From the NCBI GenBank assembly GCA_032716605.1, contig CM064545.1:11377479-11441478 (forward strand): a stretch of DNA of 64,000 bases, in the 5' to 3' direction. Below the pieces are notes generated by a model. It made no database searches. It saw only the letters and a program-made list of their open reading frames with translations, and was not told where the DNA came from. Origin of the DNA: Paralithodes platypus. Lineage: Eukaryota; Arthropoda; Malacostraca; Decapoda; Lithodidae. This document shows, piece after piece, positions 44,209 through 55,107 of the stretch (the first letter of the stretch is position 1; the number at the start of each line of letters is the position of its first letter). A program made the translations under genes and the position numbers.

Positions 44209-45405
44209 ATGGCGAGTAGTGTTCCCTTGCATCTCTTGACCGAGTCAGACGCTATGGTATTCCTCCTCGCCCAGCCTGATCGGTCCGAGATTGCTCGCCA
44301 TGGGCGAGACAAATTATTGCTGGTGGCAGCTATGTTGACTGGTCGGAGTTGCACTGAGCTCCGAAAAGAGGAGTGTGAGGCAGTGGTGGTTGAGTGGGTG
44401 ATGTCCCTAGGGGGGGGTGACAGGTCATCGCCGCCCGTGAGTGTGTCCAATGTAGCAGGCATCATAAGTCCCCCAAGCAGCATGAGCCGGTTGTTAGAGG
44501 ACTCGCCTGGTTTGGGGACCCCGGGCTTGCCTGCTGCCGTTGTCACACTCGCAGGAAGGTTCCCCACTCAAGTGACCCATGTCCTCACACACTCTACACC
44601 AGTAACAACACCAGCAACAACAACACCATCAGAATTCACCTATCGTTCCCCACTCCGCTTTTTGCCCGGAAATGCCCACCGTCCAGGGTTTACCCCGGCT
44701 CACCCCACCCAGATAATTCGCCCGACGGTACCTTCCAACCCCCTTGCTGGTGTTAATCCTGATATTTCTGTGCGCATGCTGGAGATAGAGTTGGAGAGAG
44801 AGAGAATGAGGCATCAGGCCGAAGAGCAGGAGAGAGAAGCACAGTTAGAAAGGGAGCGCTGGCAGCATGAGGAAAGACAGAGGGAGAGAGAAGCACAGTT
44901 GGAGGAAAGACAGAGGGAGAGAGAAGCACAGTTGGAGAGAGAGCGCTGGCAGTTTCAGCGGGAGGTGGGAGGTGCACAGGGTGGTAATGGTCGGGTTGAG
45001 TCGGTGGAGACAGGTCTGGTCCGCAGCCTCAAGCTTGTGCCCGCTTTTGACGAAGTGAAGGTATCGGAGTGGTTCCTTCACTTCGAAAAAAAGGCGCACG
45101 AGTTTGGGTGGGATCAAGGCCAGTGGGTCACACTAGCAGCCAGCGTATTGAAAGGCAAGGGCCTAGAGGCATATGACAGACTCACGGCAGAGCAACTGGC
45201 CGACTATGACCTTTTCAAAAGATATGTACTACAGGCATACGAGTTAAGACCCGAGGCCTACCGTCTTTTGTTTAGAAATGCTCATAAAACACCTCATGAC
45301 AGTCACGTCGAGTTTGAGAAGTATTTAAGAGACGCCCTAGATCGCTGTTTGCTGAGTGAAAACATTACCAACTATGTTGAATTCCGGGAACTGCTCCTCC
45401 TTTAA
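44209..45405 (+). pseudogene. Gypsy-B gag
   Basis: The ATG at 44209 follows the leader. The first ~100 residues form a small folded region (…MLTGRSCTELRKEECEAVVV…), then a Pro/Thr-rich linker. An Arg/Glu/Gln coiled-coil stretch is built of short repeats (ERQREREAQLE, about 44800-44960). The gag domain proper is at about 45010-45400 (KLVPAFDEVKVSEWFLHFEKK…YELRPEAYRLLFRN), parallel to Gypsy-A gag. A TAA at 45403-45405 interrupts it; the same frame continues …HFCNGVDKEICAKIREK, so the stop is probably a nonsense change. Confidence 0.8.
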
Positions 45406-45992
45406 CACTTCTGCAATGGGGTGGATAAAGAAATCTGTGCAAAAATCCGAGAGAAGCGAATTAAGCGGACTCGGGAGGCAGCATTGTGGGCGGATGATAG
45501 GATGTTGGCCTTGCGCAGTACTGGGGGCAGGGGTTCAGGTACATCAGCTGGTGCACATCGGCAGCATGCAGGTGGTGTAGTGCCCGTCAGTACATCGTCC
45601 GCTCCTAAGGCAGGTGGGTAGAGGACGGGTGAGGTTAATACAAATGCTAGTAAGTCTAGTACTTATGATTCACGTCAAGTGGTATGCTACTTTTGTTGGC
45701 AGAAGGGGCACATAAAGCCTAATTGCCCAAAATGGAAGCAGTCGGTGAGCAAACCCGTATCATTGTTGGTGGGCGTCCCAGCTGATGGGGGATTCGGGCT
45801 ACGAGGGGAGTTGCAGGGCGTTGTCTGTGTTAAGTCTGGGAAGGGGACCTTCCCAGGCCAGACAACTGTGAACCCAGTTGGGGACTCCCCGGGTATGGCT
45901 GGTAGTAGTTCAAAAGAACCGCAGGTTTGGGGGCGTGCCTTTTTGCATGAAGGGGAGGTAGAGCTGGAGAATGGACAAGTCTTCCCTGTTAA
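45406..45992 (+). pseudogene. Gypsy-B gag end with CCHC knuckle
   Basis: Continues the gag frame past the TAA, with a second stop (TAG about 45619). CYFCWQKGHIKPNCPKWK at about 45688 is a Cys-x2-Cys-x4-His-x4-Cys zinc knuckle for RNA packaging. The following Gly/Val-rich linker leads to the protease and is cut by MITE P2 at TTAA 45989-45992. Confidence 0.75.
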
Positions 45993-46609
45993 CCCGGGAG
46001 CTGCGGGGAGACTCTTAAGAGTTCCCCCGGCGCACTGCGGGGAGACTCTTAAGAGTCAGAGAAAATAAAAATCAACTTTTGACATCGAAAAAAAAAAAAA
46101 AATTTATATTTTTTTTTTTTTATTTTGGCCCCTGGGCCATGCAAAATCTCAGTCCTCTACCTCCCCTCCTTCCCCACTTTCCTCCTCTCCTTCAGTTATC
46201 ACCTATTTTCCCTGTTATTCCCTTATTCTGAGGTATATTTTCGTGCTAACATTAAAAATCCGATTGGAGGGTGTGGTCATCACTGATAGCAAGCGAGTGC
46301 AAGAGAGAGAGAGAGAGTATCGATCGACTGTGTCTCAGTGGCCTTGGGGGAAATTGGCGGGAAAGCAGATTGCCTCACCCATACATTATACAACTCGCGG
46401 GCTATATCTCCGATTTTGACCATCCAAACGCTGTTTTCACTCGTTTTATTGTTGTTTCAGGTTAATACCTTTATAATCAACCCCTAATAGGCACATATGG
46501 ATAAGTATTAATGCTATTAATGGCACAATGAATATTTTAGTGGCGGAAACACCTCAAATACGTCAGCACAGGGGGACGTTTCCAATTACCCCCATGCGCA
46601 CTTCAGAGG
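45993..46609 (+). mobile_element. TTAA MITE family P2, copy 2
   Basis: 617 bp between TTAA 45989-45992 and 46610-46613, nearly identical to 1048-1667. It interrupts the Gypsy-B protease region. Confidence 0.9.
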
Positions 46610-46613
46610 TTAA

Positions 46614-46950
46614 GGTGTTCAGGGACTCAAGGGCCCGACAGTCTTTGTGTGTTCGGTTGCCTGGGATGGACACTGACGTGGGGTTAATTCTGAAGCATGT
46701 CACCCCCTGGTTCAGATGTCATTGAGGTGCCCTATAGTGACTTCTTCTGCACCTGTGGCAGTCGTGGAGACTTTGCCCATGGAAGGTGTGCATTTTTTGC
46801 TTGGTGCTGATATGACGGGTGACCAGGTTTTCCCACCGCCAGTGTGTGTCTCCAGTGTTATTCTGCCTGATGTTCCCGAGGACCACGACTCTGAGATTTA
46901 TCCTCTATGTGCTGTAATGCGGTCAATGGCCAAGGTCGCGAGTCAGGATG
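46614..46950 (+). pseudogene. Gypsy-B aspartic protease
   Basis: Right after the MITE: VFRDSRARQSLCVRLPG, where the active-site loop should read D-S/T-G-A; the Gly codon is now Arg. Further on, in a shifted frame, comes VHFLLGADMTGDQV (about 46785), the second protease hallmark (LLG-x-D). The frame shift between them falls near 46725. Protease activity is excluded in this copy. Confidence 0.65.
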
Positions 46951-48070
46951 AATATTTTGAGGAGGAAGACAGAGTGGATGACGTGATAGATAGTTCAGAG
47001 GAGGGAGTGGACAGCCAAGAGGGCGCACTACCAATATCTCCCACGAACTGTGTTGGTGCCCAGAGTGATTTGTGTGATACTAGGATGCTTGTTGACTTAG
47101 ATACTTTAGCAGACTCTGGTGCCAGAGGTGGTGAGGAAGACGAAAATGGGGGCCCTACGGGTGGCACAGTTATCATTTCGCCACCAACCTTGCCCCATTA
47201 TATATCGCATGATGGGTTGGCGGCGGTGGCTCCAGCTGAATTAATGCGGTGCCAGCATGCAGATGAGGAGTTGGTACCTCTCTTTGGCCAGGTGGGCAAG
47301 GTGTGTAACCGTGCAGGGGAAAGTTTTGTATGTGAAGGGTTGTTGTTCAGACATGGGGGTTCTGGATGTAGGGGTGGAGAGGAGTTGCTTGACCAGCTGG
47401 TGGTGCCGCAGATGTTTCGACAAGAGCTGATACACCTGGCTCACGCAGCTCCTCTAGCAGGCCACCTTGGAATCAGGAAAACGCTTGACAGGCTGTCTCA
47501 ATATTTTTGGTGGCCACGAATGTCTGCCGCAGTAGCAGACTTCCTACAGTCGTGTCATGTGTGTCAGCTGGTGGGGAAACCTAACCAGAGCATTCCTGTT
47601 GCCCCTTTACAGCCTATACCCGCTGTAGGTATCCCTTTTCACCGTGTCATCATTGATATGGTGGGACCCTTGCCCCGCACCTCGGCTGGAACCCAGTACT
47701 TGTTGACCATTCTGGATCTTGCAACTAGGTATCCAGAGGCTATTCCAGTGCCTAGCTCACGTACTAAAGTAATCAGTCGTAAATTGCTAGATTTTTTCAC
47801 CCGTTTTGGACTCCCCAAAGAGATCCAGTCTGACCGTGGGTCAAATTTCACCTCTAACATGTTCAAACAATTGTTGCAGGAACTTGGGGTCGAGTAGATC
47901 CTATCGTCTGCCTATCATCCGCAGACTCACGGAGCACTTGAGAGAGCCCATCAAACTCTCAAATCGGCACTGCGCAAGTTCTGCTTCGACCATGACCGTG
48001 ATTGGGACCAGGCAATTCCCTTAGTCCTTTTTGCCATCCGGGAGGTCCCCTCGGAATCCCTAGAGGCCTA
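46950..48070 (+). pseudogene. Gypsy-B integrase: zinc-binding and catalytic core
   Basis: The frame open from 46716 to 47897 covers the integrase. The HHCC zinc finger is at about 47437-47560 (HLAHAAPLAGHLG…SCHVCQLV). The catalytic core has D in HRVIIDMVGPLPR (about 47650) and D in IQSDRGSNFTSN (about 47823). After a TAG at 47895-47897 the same frame gives SSAYHPQTHGALERAHQ with the catalytic E (about 47930). A further TAG comes near 48069. It lies upstream of RT, which is the unusual order. Confidence 0.85.
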
Positions 48071-48780
48071 GGGTTTTCGCCTAATGAGTTGGTGTTTGGG
48101 CATAGGGTTTGAGGTCCTCTGGTGGTGGTGAGGGAGGCCTGGGAAGGAGATGTGCAAGTCCCAGAGGTTGGTTTGTTGGACTTTTTTATGAAGACTAGGG
48201 AACGGTTGGTCACGGCTCTCCAGTTTGCACAGGTTAATCTTGTTGGGACGCAGCGTAAGATGAAAGCACGGTATGACCAGAAAGCGAGGTTGAGGGAGTT
48301 TGCGCCGGGTGAGGATGTGCTGGTGCTCCTCCCCCTGGTTGGTAAGCTGTTGAGAGCGAAGTTTAGTGGGCCCTACAAGATAATAAAAAAGGTGAGCGAG
48401 CTGGATTACCTTGTAGCTACCCCTGACCGCCAGAAAACACACCAGTTATGTCATGTCAACATGTTAAAACCCTATTATCGTCTCCCGACTGTGTTTTCCC
48501 CTGGTTCTGAGGCATGCTTGTTGTCATTAAAACGTGTTTCTGGGGAGGTGGATGACACTGGCTCCGCGCAGGCACTGTGCGCGTCGAGCATCGCCCATGT
48601 ATGGGGGTGCGACTCTTCTGTCGATGTGCAGAGGACCCCCAAGCTTGCCGATTCTTGGGATGGACAGGCACATTCAAAGGAGCAGTGGATGGGGAAAGGA
48701 AACGTTGGAGTTGCAGGCAGCGACTCTCAGGGTGTTGGAATGCAGGTCCTGGCTGTATTAGACACGAAGGAGTAGGAGGA
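48071..48780 (+). pseudogene. Gypsy-B integrase C-terminal domain
   Basis: Shifted frame (open 48122-48775) with KARLREFAPGEDVLVLLPLV, LRAKFSGPYKIIKKVSELDY and QLCHVNMLKPYY, the SH3-like GPY/F-type module that ends Ty3/gypsy integrases. A ~90-residue linker leads to a TAG at 48773, just before the RT start. This confirms that integrase is complete before RT begins. Confidence 0.8.
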
Positions 48781-48787
48781 GGGAGAT

Positions 48788-50245
48788 ATGTTTCATGGGA
48801 ATTTTCCCGATGCGGTGTCGGCTGGGGCCTTGTGTAATAACAATTCAGAGGCTTTGTGGGCTAAGCTGGAGCATCTCGACGAGTCCCGTAGCCAGGCTTT
48901 GTTTAGTCGGTTGTCACAGTATCCTTTGGTGTTTAGATGTGCACCTGGGTTGACCACTTGGGTGGTCCATGACATTGATGTGGAGGATAATAAACCGATA
49001 AAGCTGGCTCCCTATCGTCTGAATCCTGCCCGAGCTCAAACCCTTCAGGCCGAACTAGAATATATGTTGGAGAAGGGTTTGATTGAGCGTGTGTGGAGTG
49101 AGTGGGCATCTCCTGTCACCCTGCAGCCTAAGCCGGGTGGCAAAGTGCGTTTTTGTATTGACTTCAGGCGCGTGAATGACCTCTCCTGCACTGACTCTTA
49201 CCCTCTCCCTCGGGTAGATGATTCCGTTGACTCTATAGGCGCTGCCCAGTACATCACTAAGGTGAACCTACAGAAGGGCTATTGGCAGGTGCCCTTGACA
49301 CCTCGCGCACAGCAAATTGCCAGTTTTGTTGTGGCAGGTGGTGTGTACCAGTGTAAGGTAATGCCATATGGACTGAAAAACGCCCCAGCCACTTTTCAGC
49401 GTCTGATGGATCAGGTTGTTGATGGGGTGCCAAATTGCACAGTCTATATAGACGATGTGGTAGTATATGACACATCATGGGAAGCCCACCTGAATAATGT
49501 CACTACTCTATTTCGACGACTCAGTGAGGCGAATTTGGACAAGTGTGAATTCGTCAAGGCACAAGTGCAGTACCTCGGTTACATCGTAGGGCAGGGTAGA
49601 GTTGCTCCCCCGAACGCCAAAGTTGAGGTGATAAGAGCTTTTGAGGTGCCCAAGAAAAAGCGGGGAGTGCAACGCTTTCTCGGTATGATAGGGTACTATC
49701 GCCGTTTCATACAAAATTATTCAACTGTACCGGCCCCCCTCACTGATCTCCTCAAGAAGGAGGTAACATTTTGTTGGACTGATAAATGTGAGCTAGCATT
49801 CAAGGATGTGAAAGCACTCCTTTGCTGTCATCCAATATTGCGTGCACCAGACTTCTCCAAGCCTTTCAAGTTAGCTGTTGATGCAAGCGACGTCGGCGCT
49901 GGGGCAGTATTGCTTCAAGACTCCAAGGATGGTGTTGAACATCCGGTCTCATATTTTTCTAAGAAATTTAATAAGGCCCAACGCAATTATTCTGTGATTG
50001 AGAAGGAGTTGCTGTCTTTGATTTTGGCTCTGGAACATTTTTCAGTGTATTTGCCTTCCTTCGGTCCCAATATTGTTATTTATTCTGATCATCACCCTTT
50101 GTAATTTTTCGGTCGGTTTAGGAACTAGAATCAGCGATTGACTCGGTGGAGCCTTATGCTACAGGAATATTCCCTTACAATTAAGCATATCAAGGGAGTG
50201 GATAATGTCCTAGCGGATTGCCTGTCACGGGGTCATGGGGTGTGA
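48788..50245 (+). pseudogene. Gypsy-B reverse transcriptase and RNase H
   Basis: ATG 48788, open for 438 codons. RT motifs: YRLNPARAQTLQAELEYML, WASPVTLQPKPGGKVRFCID, FRRVNDLSCTDSYPLPRVDD, ITKVNLQKGYWQVPL, MPYGLKNAPATFQRLMDQVV and the catalytic VYIDDVVVY (about 49440). The connection domain ends LGMIGYYRRFIQNYS. RNase H starts LAVDASDVGAGAVLLQD (about 49870) and continues VIEKELLSLILALEHF and YSDHHPL. A TAA at 50102-50104 is followed in frame by the RNase H end (IKHIKGVDNVLADCLSR) to TGA 50243. Apart from that stop it is well preserved. Confidence 0.9.
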
Positions 50246-50535
50246 TCGTGACGGCCGTGTGCGCCAGCCATTGCGCAAGTCAAGGGCCGAGCAGGGTAGC
50301 CTACCATAGGATGCATTGATTTCTTGTGTGACCGTCTGAGATGTATTGGGGTGGTGATGAGATGAATGTTTTAGTTAGTTGTAAGCACATTAGTAAACTT
50401 TACACAAAAATAAATATAGTATCAAAACTCAAAAAACTAAAACTATGTGCTTATTATGTGTTTATTGGCTATAGTGAGGTTGGGTTATGTTGCGAAATTG
50501 TCATTGCCTTGAAAATTTCCCCCTCACGGTGAGGG
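50246..50535 (+). other. Gypsy-B 3' UTR with plus-strand primer region
   Basis: No coding. It ends CACGGTGAGGG before the LTR start at 50536; the purine tract is short and imperfect. Confidence 0.5.
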
Positions 50536-51289
50536 TGTGACGATGTTCCTTCTTCGTAAGCTTTATATAGTTTATAAATAGTCTATATAGCCTATAAATT
50601 ACTATGTTGCATTGGTCATAATATTATATTCACAGGGTGAATATAGCATACGTCTTGCGGTAATTTCAATAGTGCGTGAAGCAGTGATCAACCCTGCTTC
50701 ATATTATCCATATATTACCGTCTGTCCCAGTATATTATCGCCTGCTTCATATTCTTATTTCGTTCAATGACGTGGTCACTTGCATTTCCATTCTCTGTGG
50801 CTGTTGTCTGCAGATGTTTTAATTGTTTATTGGTTTATTGGGGGCTATTAATAATACATTAACACAATGCATATATATATGTTATGCATTGCATACATTT
50901 TGTATATAGTTATTTAATCCTATGTGGTCCTCCTTACATTGTACATTACGTTACATTGGTTACATTGTGCATAACAGAACCATCGAGCTGGTTCATGTGG
51001 AGCCACCTGTCGTCGTCAGTGTGTGCCAGATGGAAGTCAGTCCGCATTCAGTTATCGAGGGAGCAACACCTACCTGTCGCATTCTCTCCTCTTGGCATTT
51101 GTTTATTTATTCTTTATTTTATTCATTGGCATTATTCATTTATATAAGCAATCTAAGGACGTGTGTGTGGCTTGTGTGTCCCTTCCTAGTTTATTGTTTG
51201 TTTTTCATATCTGTTTTTATTATTGTTTAGTGCTGCAACCTTGGCCTGGTTAAGGTAAATTTATTTGTTTATGTGCATTATTCTAGTTA
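50536..51289 (+). repeat. Gypsy-B right LTR, first part
   Basis: Matches 42756-43513 and stops at CTAGTTA, where element II is inserted. The remainder is 55478-56009. Confidence 0.9.
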
Positions 51290-51692
51290 TAGTGGAGCAG
51301 ATAACTGCAAATTTCAGGAGAATCGTTCAAATCGTGATGCAAGCATGAAATTTGGTACATGTACCCTTCAAGGTCCATTCTTCTCAGAAATACCGCTGGC
51401 CACGCGAAAATCCAAGATGGCGGTCATTTTTCAAGATGGCTGCCGTGCCTGACCATATATTGCTTATTTTGTTTTAATTATTACCTGGTGAATATTTTAA
51501 GAGAGAAATGTTTCTTGCTAACCAGATTAATGAGAAGCACTGTTTTAATCATTGTCATAGTCTATAAATTGGAATTTTAGAATGGCATCCAAGATGGCGT
51601 CCATTAATTTCATATGTTCATATCTAAGCAACTACTGAACATATATACATGATTTTTGGTGTGCACATACATTCTTTGGGTCAGATAATCCA

Positions 51693-52424
51693 ATGGAGCC
51701 ATTTTCACATTTGTTAGTAAGGACTGAGGCAGTGATGAGATCTTGCAGCCTGTACAAGCTCCTGAAAGCTGCATATGTGGATCACTGTGCAGAGCTACCA
51801 GATCACAAAGAAGAGACATTGAGCTTTGAGGAGTGGTGTGCCATTCGTAAAGAGCAAAGCCCACAGTTCCACTTATGGCACATGGTGCTGTCAATGGAGC
51901 TTGTCATCTTCTTGCTCATCAGGTCTTTCCGTGAAGCCAACTTTGCTCTCTATTGCCAGGCATTGAGTGAGTTAAACTCCTTCTTCTTTGCCAATAACAA
52001 TACAAATTTCGCCAGGTGGCTTCCAGTCCACCTGAAGGACATGCTCACTCTGGAGAGCACACACCCTGAGCTGTCTCAAGAATTCAAGAAGGGAAACTTT
52101 GTTGTCCACAAGACAAGTCGTGACTTCTCCGCAATGGCCCTTGACCAAGCCCATGAGCAGGCCAATGCCATCATCAAGGCTGATGGTGGAGCCATTGGGC
52201 TCACTGAAGATCCATCAGCACTTAGGCGATGGATGGTTGCTGGTCCTGAGGTAAGCCGTTTGGTGTCCCTGTATGAACAAGAGGCTCAAGCTAAAGAGTC
52301 AAGTGAACACACAGCTCACCATGAGCAAACACCGCAGGCACAGCTGACTTTCCTGGAAAGAGTCAATAAGCTGTCTCTGACTTTGCAAGAGTTGGGCAGT
52401 CCTTTCCAGGATGACAGTCAATAG
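51693..52424 (+). pseudogene. II protein, middle part (end of DDE-like core)
   Basis: The frame begins at an ATG derived from 5' UTR; real protein sequence starts at about 51747 (CSLYKLLKAAYVDHC). The overlap with copy 1 (to about 51946) is nearly identical. New sequence follows: YCQALSELNSFFFANNNTNF, FVVHKTSRDFSAMALDQAHE and QANAIIKADGGAIGL (E near 52160, candidate third acidic residue; X has MALEQTINKS). A TAG at 52422-52424 interrupts it, but the same frame continues in the next entry. Confidence 0.65.
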
Positions 52425-54041
52425 CTGTATTCTATTGACAACAAAGACATAGCTCACCCCAGCTCAGTGGAACTTCTGCAGATTCACTTGGAGAGAGGCC
52501 AAACTAAATTCCAGGACTGTTCTGAAACCTTAGCAAATAATCCAGTTTCCTTCTATGAGTCAATCAAGAGGAACAAAACTGACTTCTTCAGGCAAGAATC
52601 TGCTCCTATTAAGCACTCAAAGCAGAAGCTTCTGAAGGAGGACTACAAACTCTTCTCAAAGCTGTTCATCTCCTGTCAGAGCAGACAGTGTGATCTGCAG
52701 GAGTTCTTCCAGCATGAGAATCAGGCATTCCCAGCTGCACTGAGTGAGGGTGGAAGGCTGTACACTTGCCAGAACTCTCAACTGACCTCTATCTTGGAGA
52801 CTCATGTTACATCAACAGACGAAGAACCAGAGACCGATGTCCTGATTGTAGATGGGTCTGCTTTGGTCCATGTCTTGCCACCAAAGAGTGGACAGACCTT
52901 TGAGGGCTATGCAACTCTGGACTTCCTGCCATTTATTCACAGCTATGCTACGAAGTACAAGACAACACATCTTGTCTTTGATGAGTACAACCCATCCAGC
53001 CTCAAAGCCGAGACCAGGTCTCAACGTGGCCAGGGAGGAAGACGCAAGGTGACAAACAAGAACAGCATTCCATCCAATTGGCGTAACTTCCTTAGGCATA
53101 ATGACAACAAGAAGTTGTTCCAGTTCCTGGCAGACAGGGTTGCCCAAATGTCTGCACCAAACTTGGTAATTGTCACAAAGGGATCTGCAGTCCTCAGCAC
53201 TCATGAAACTGGTCTTCAAGGACTGGACAAGTGCTCTCATGAGGAAGCTGACAGCCGCATCTTTGTGCATGCCAAATATGCTGCAGAACATGGGAGCAAA
53301 GCCGTCATGGTCAAGGCAAATGATACAGATGTTGTGATCATTGCAGTGAGTTCCTTTCCAGCCCTTCAGAGTTTGGGGCTAGAGCAGTTATGGGTGGCAT
53401 TTGGTCACGGTCAAAGCCGGCGCTGGATCAGTGTGCATGGCCTGTATCGCTGTATGGGGCTGGAGAAGGCTAAAGGCATGTTATTCTTTCATGCCTTCAC
53501 AGGGTGTGACACTGTTTCAGCCTTCCGTAACAAGGGAAAGAAAACTGCCTGGCAGACATGGGATGTTTGTCCAGAGGCCTCCCCTGTCTTCTCCAAGCTG
53601 AGCCAGTACCCTCTTACAGTGGAAGATGGTGACCTGGAGATACTGGAGAGGTTTGTCATACTGATGTATGACAGGTCCAGCACTGCTACCACTGTGGATG
53701 AGGCCAGGCTTGACATGTTTGCCAGAAAACAGAGGCCTTATGAGGCCATTCCACCAACAAGAGCAGCTCTGCTTCAGCACACTAGACGAGCTGCCTTCCA
53801 GGCTGGTTGTGTTTGGGCCCAAGCAACCCAGTGTCAACCAGAAGCAGAGAGTCCTGCTGACTGGGGATGGCAGAAGGTTGGTGAAGAATGGCACGTCTTC
53901 TGGACAGCCAACTCCCCCATAGCCAAGAGTTGCGAACAGCTGACCAAATGTGGCTGTAAATCAGACTGTCGTGGCAGGTGCAAGTGCTACAGGCTGGGTC
54001 TCTCCTGTACAGCTCTGTGCACTTGCAAATGTGAGGTGTGA
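52425..54041 (+). pseudogene. II protein, C-terminal part: FEN1/PIN-like nuclease + CXC domain
   Basis: Same frame as the preceding part, open 52425-54041 (ATG 52467 is probably internal). Nuclease-like motifs, numbered from 52467: VLIVDGSALVH (D ~128), HLVFDEYNPSSLKAETRSQR (D ~171), CSHEEADSRIFVHAKYA (E ~257-258, D ~260), VKANDTDVVIIA (D ~285, D ~287) and HAFTGCDTVSAF (D ~347). These follow the order and rough spacing of the metal-binding acids in FEN1/XPG-type 5' nucleases, including the TGCD segment. The final 30 residues form a Cys cluster (C-x-C-x4-C-x3-C-x-C-x6-C-x3-C-x-C-x-C, about 53949-54036), as in tesmin/TSO1 CXC domains, which bind DNA. Combining these with a transposase-like half is unusual. 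Function is inferred from motifs. Confidence 0.7.
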
Positions 54042-54628
54042 GTCTTTGATTCTATGGTATTTTTACTAATGTTATTTGTACTCATCCATATGTATAAATG
54101 GTGTGAATTAGGCCGTTTCCTACGATATAATCTTCCTTCACTTTGTCTAGTTACTAATGACCCTGATGAGTTAATAATGTGACAAGTCTTTCTAATTCTC
54201 TGACCTCAAAAATGTAGGATTAGATGAAAAAATCATTTGTCTAACTTTACTAATAGCCAAGATATCACAAAAGTTGTCTTTAACCCCAGAAGGCCGATAC
54301 ACTACTCAAATAGCACGGCTTTAAATAGCCTGCTGATGGCTGCTATTTACTTGTATGACGTCACGGTACTTTTGCGGTAATTTTCACCGAGTTTCAATAT
54401 CACCGAAACTACCGTGATGTCAACACAATGGGTTTAAGGAAATTTCACTATGGCAAAGGTGCGTAAACACGGAAAATCACGGAAAAGTTACCTCACGAAA
54501 ACAAGCAATATCTCAGTAACTACTGGGCCTATGGAGCTGAATTTGTTTACGAGACAAAAGCTGAAAGTGAGCTCTCTCACGTGGTTTATGACTCCTTTCT
54601 CTATCTTTATTCTTTGATTAGCTATTAA
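54042..54628 (+). other. II copy 2: 3' UTR
   Basis: From about 54131 it aligns with copy 1 from 24581 on. It ends at TTAA 54625-54628, the P1 insertion site. Confidence 0.8.
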
Positions 54629-55107
54629 CCCTTATTTAGCGGCGAGCAACATAAGTCGAGTTAAATAAAGCTGGACTATGTGGCGGCGCTCGACATAACT
54701 CGAGTGGCAATTTCAGCACGTAATGTGGCTGAGAGAGAGAGACAAGTGGTGGCAGGAGACTAGCGAGCGTATGACTGCTCCAGACCACCGCGGCGAACCT
54801 ACTGACACAAATCTCAGCTCCCTCCTCCCTCTCTCACTCGCTACATACTCAATTATGTACTGAAAGTACCGAATTACCTGCTTTTTGCACTCGCGTTGCA
54901 CGGTTATTGCAAGAAACTATCCATCATACAAGGATCGTTATGGTGTCATTCGAAAGCTCTGTTTATGCCCTTTCAGGGATAGGTACTTGTTTTACGTTCT
55001 GGGTCTTATTTAGGCATGAAAATGATCACGTAAACAGCCCTATTTTGGCTAAAAACACCCCGCTGTGCGGTACACATAAATAAACCGCATAGGCCGCTCG
55101 TAAGGTG
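54629..55107 (-). mobile_element. TTAA MITE family P1, copy 4 (inverted)
   Basis: 479 bp between TTAA 54625-54628 and 55108-55111. Termini CCCTTATTTAGCGGC and, inward from the other side, CACCTTACGAGCGGCC. Copy 1 of element II has the empty site at 25080-25083, proving exact TTAA duplication and both borders. The family's frame is present on the minus strand (54901-54713) but shortened. Confidence 0.95.
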
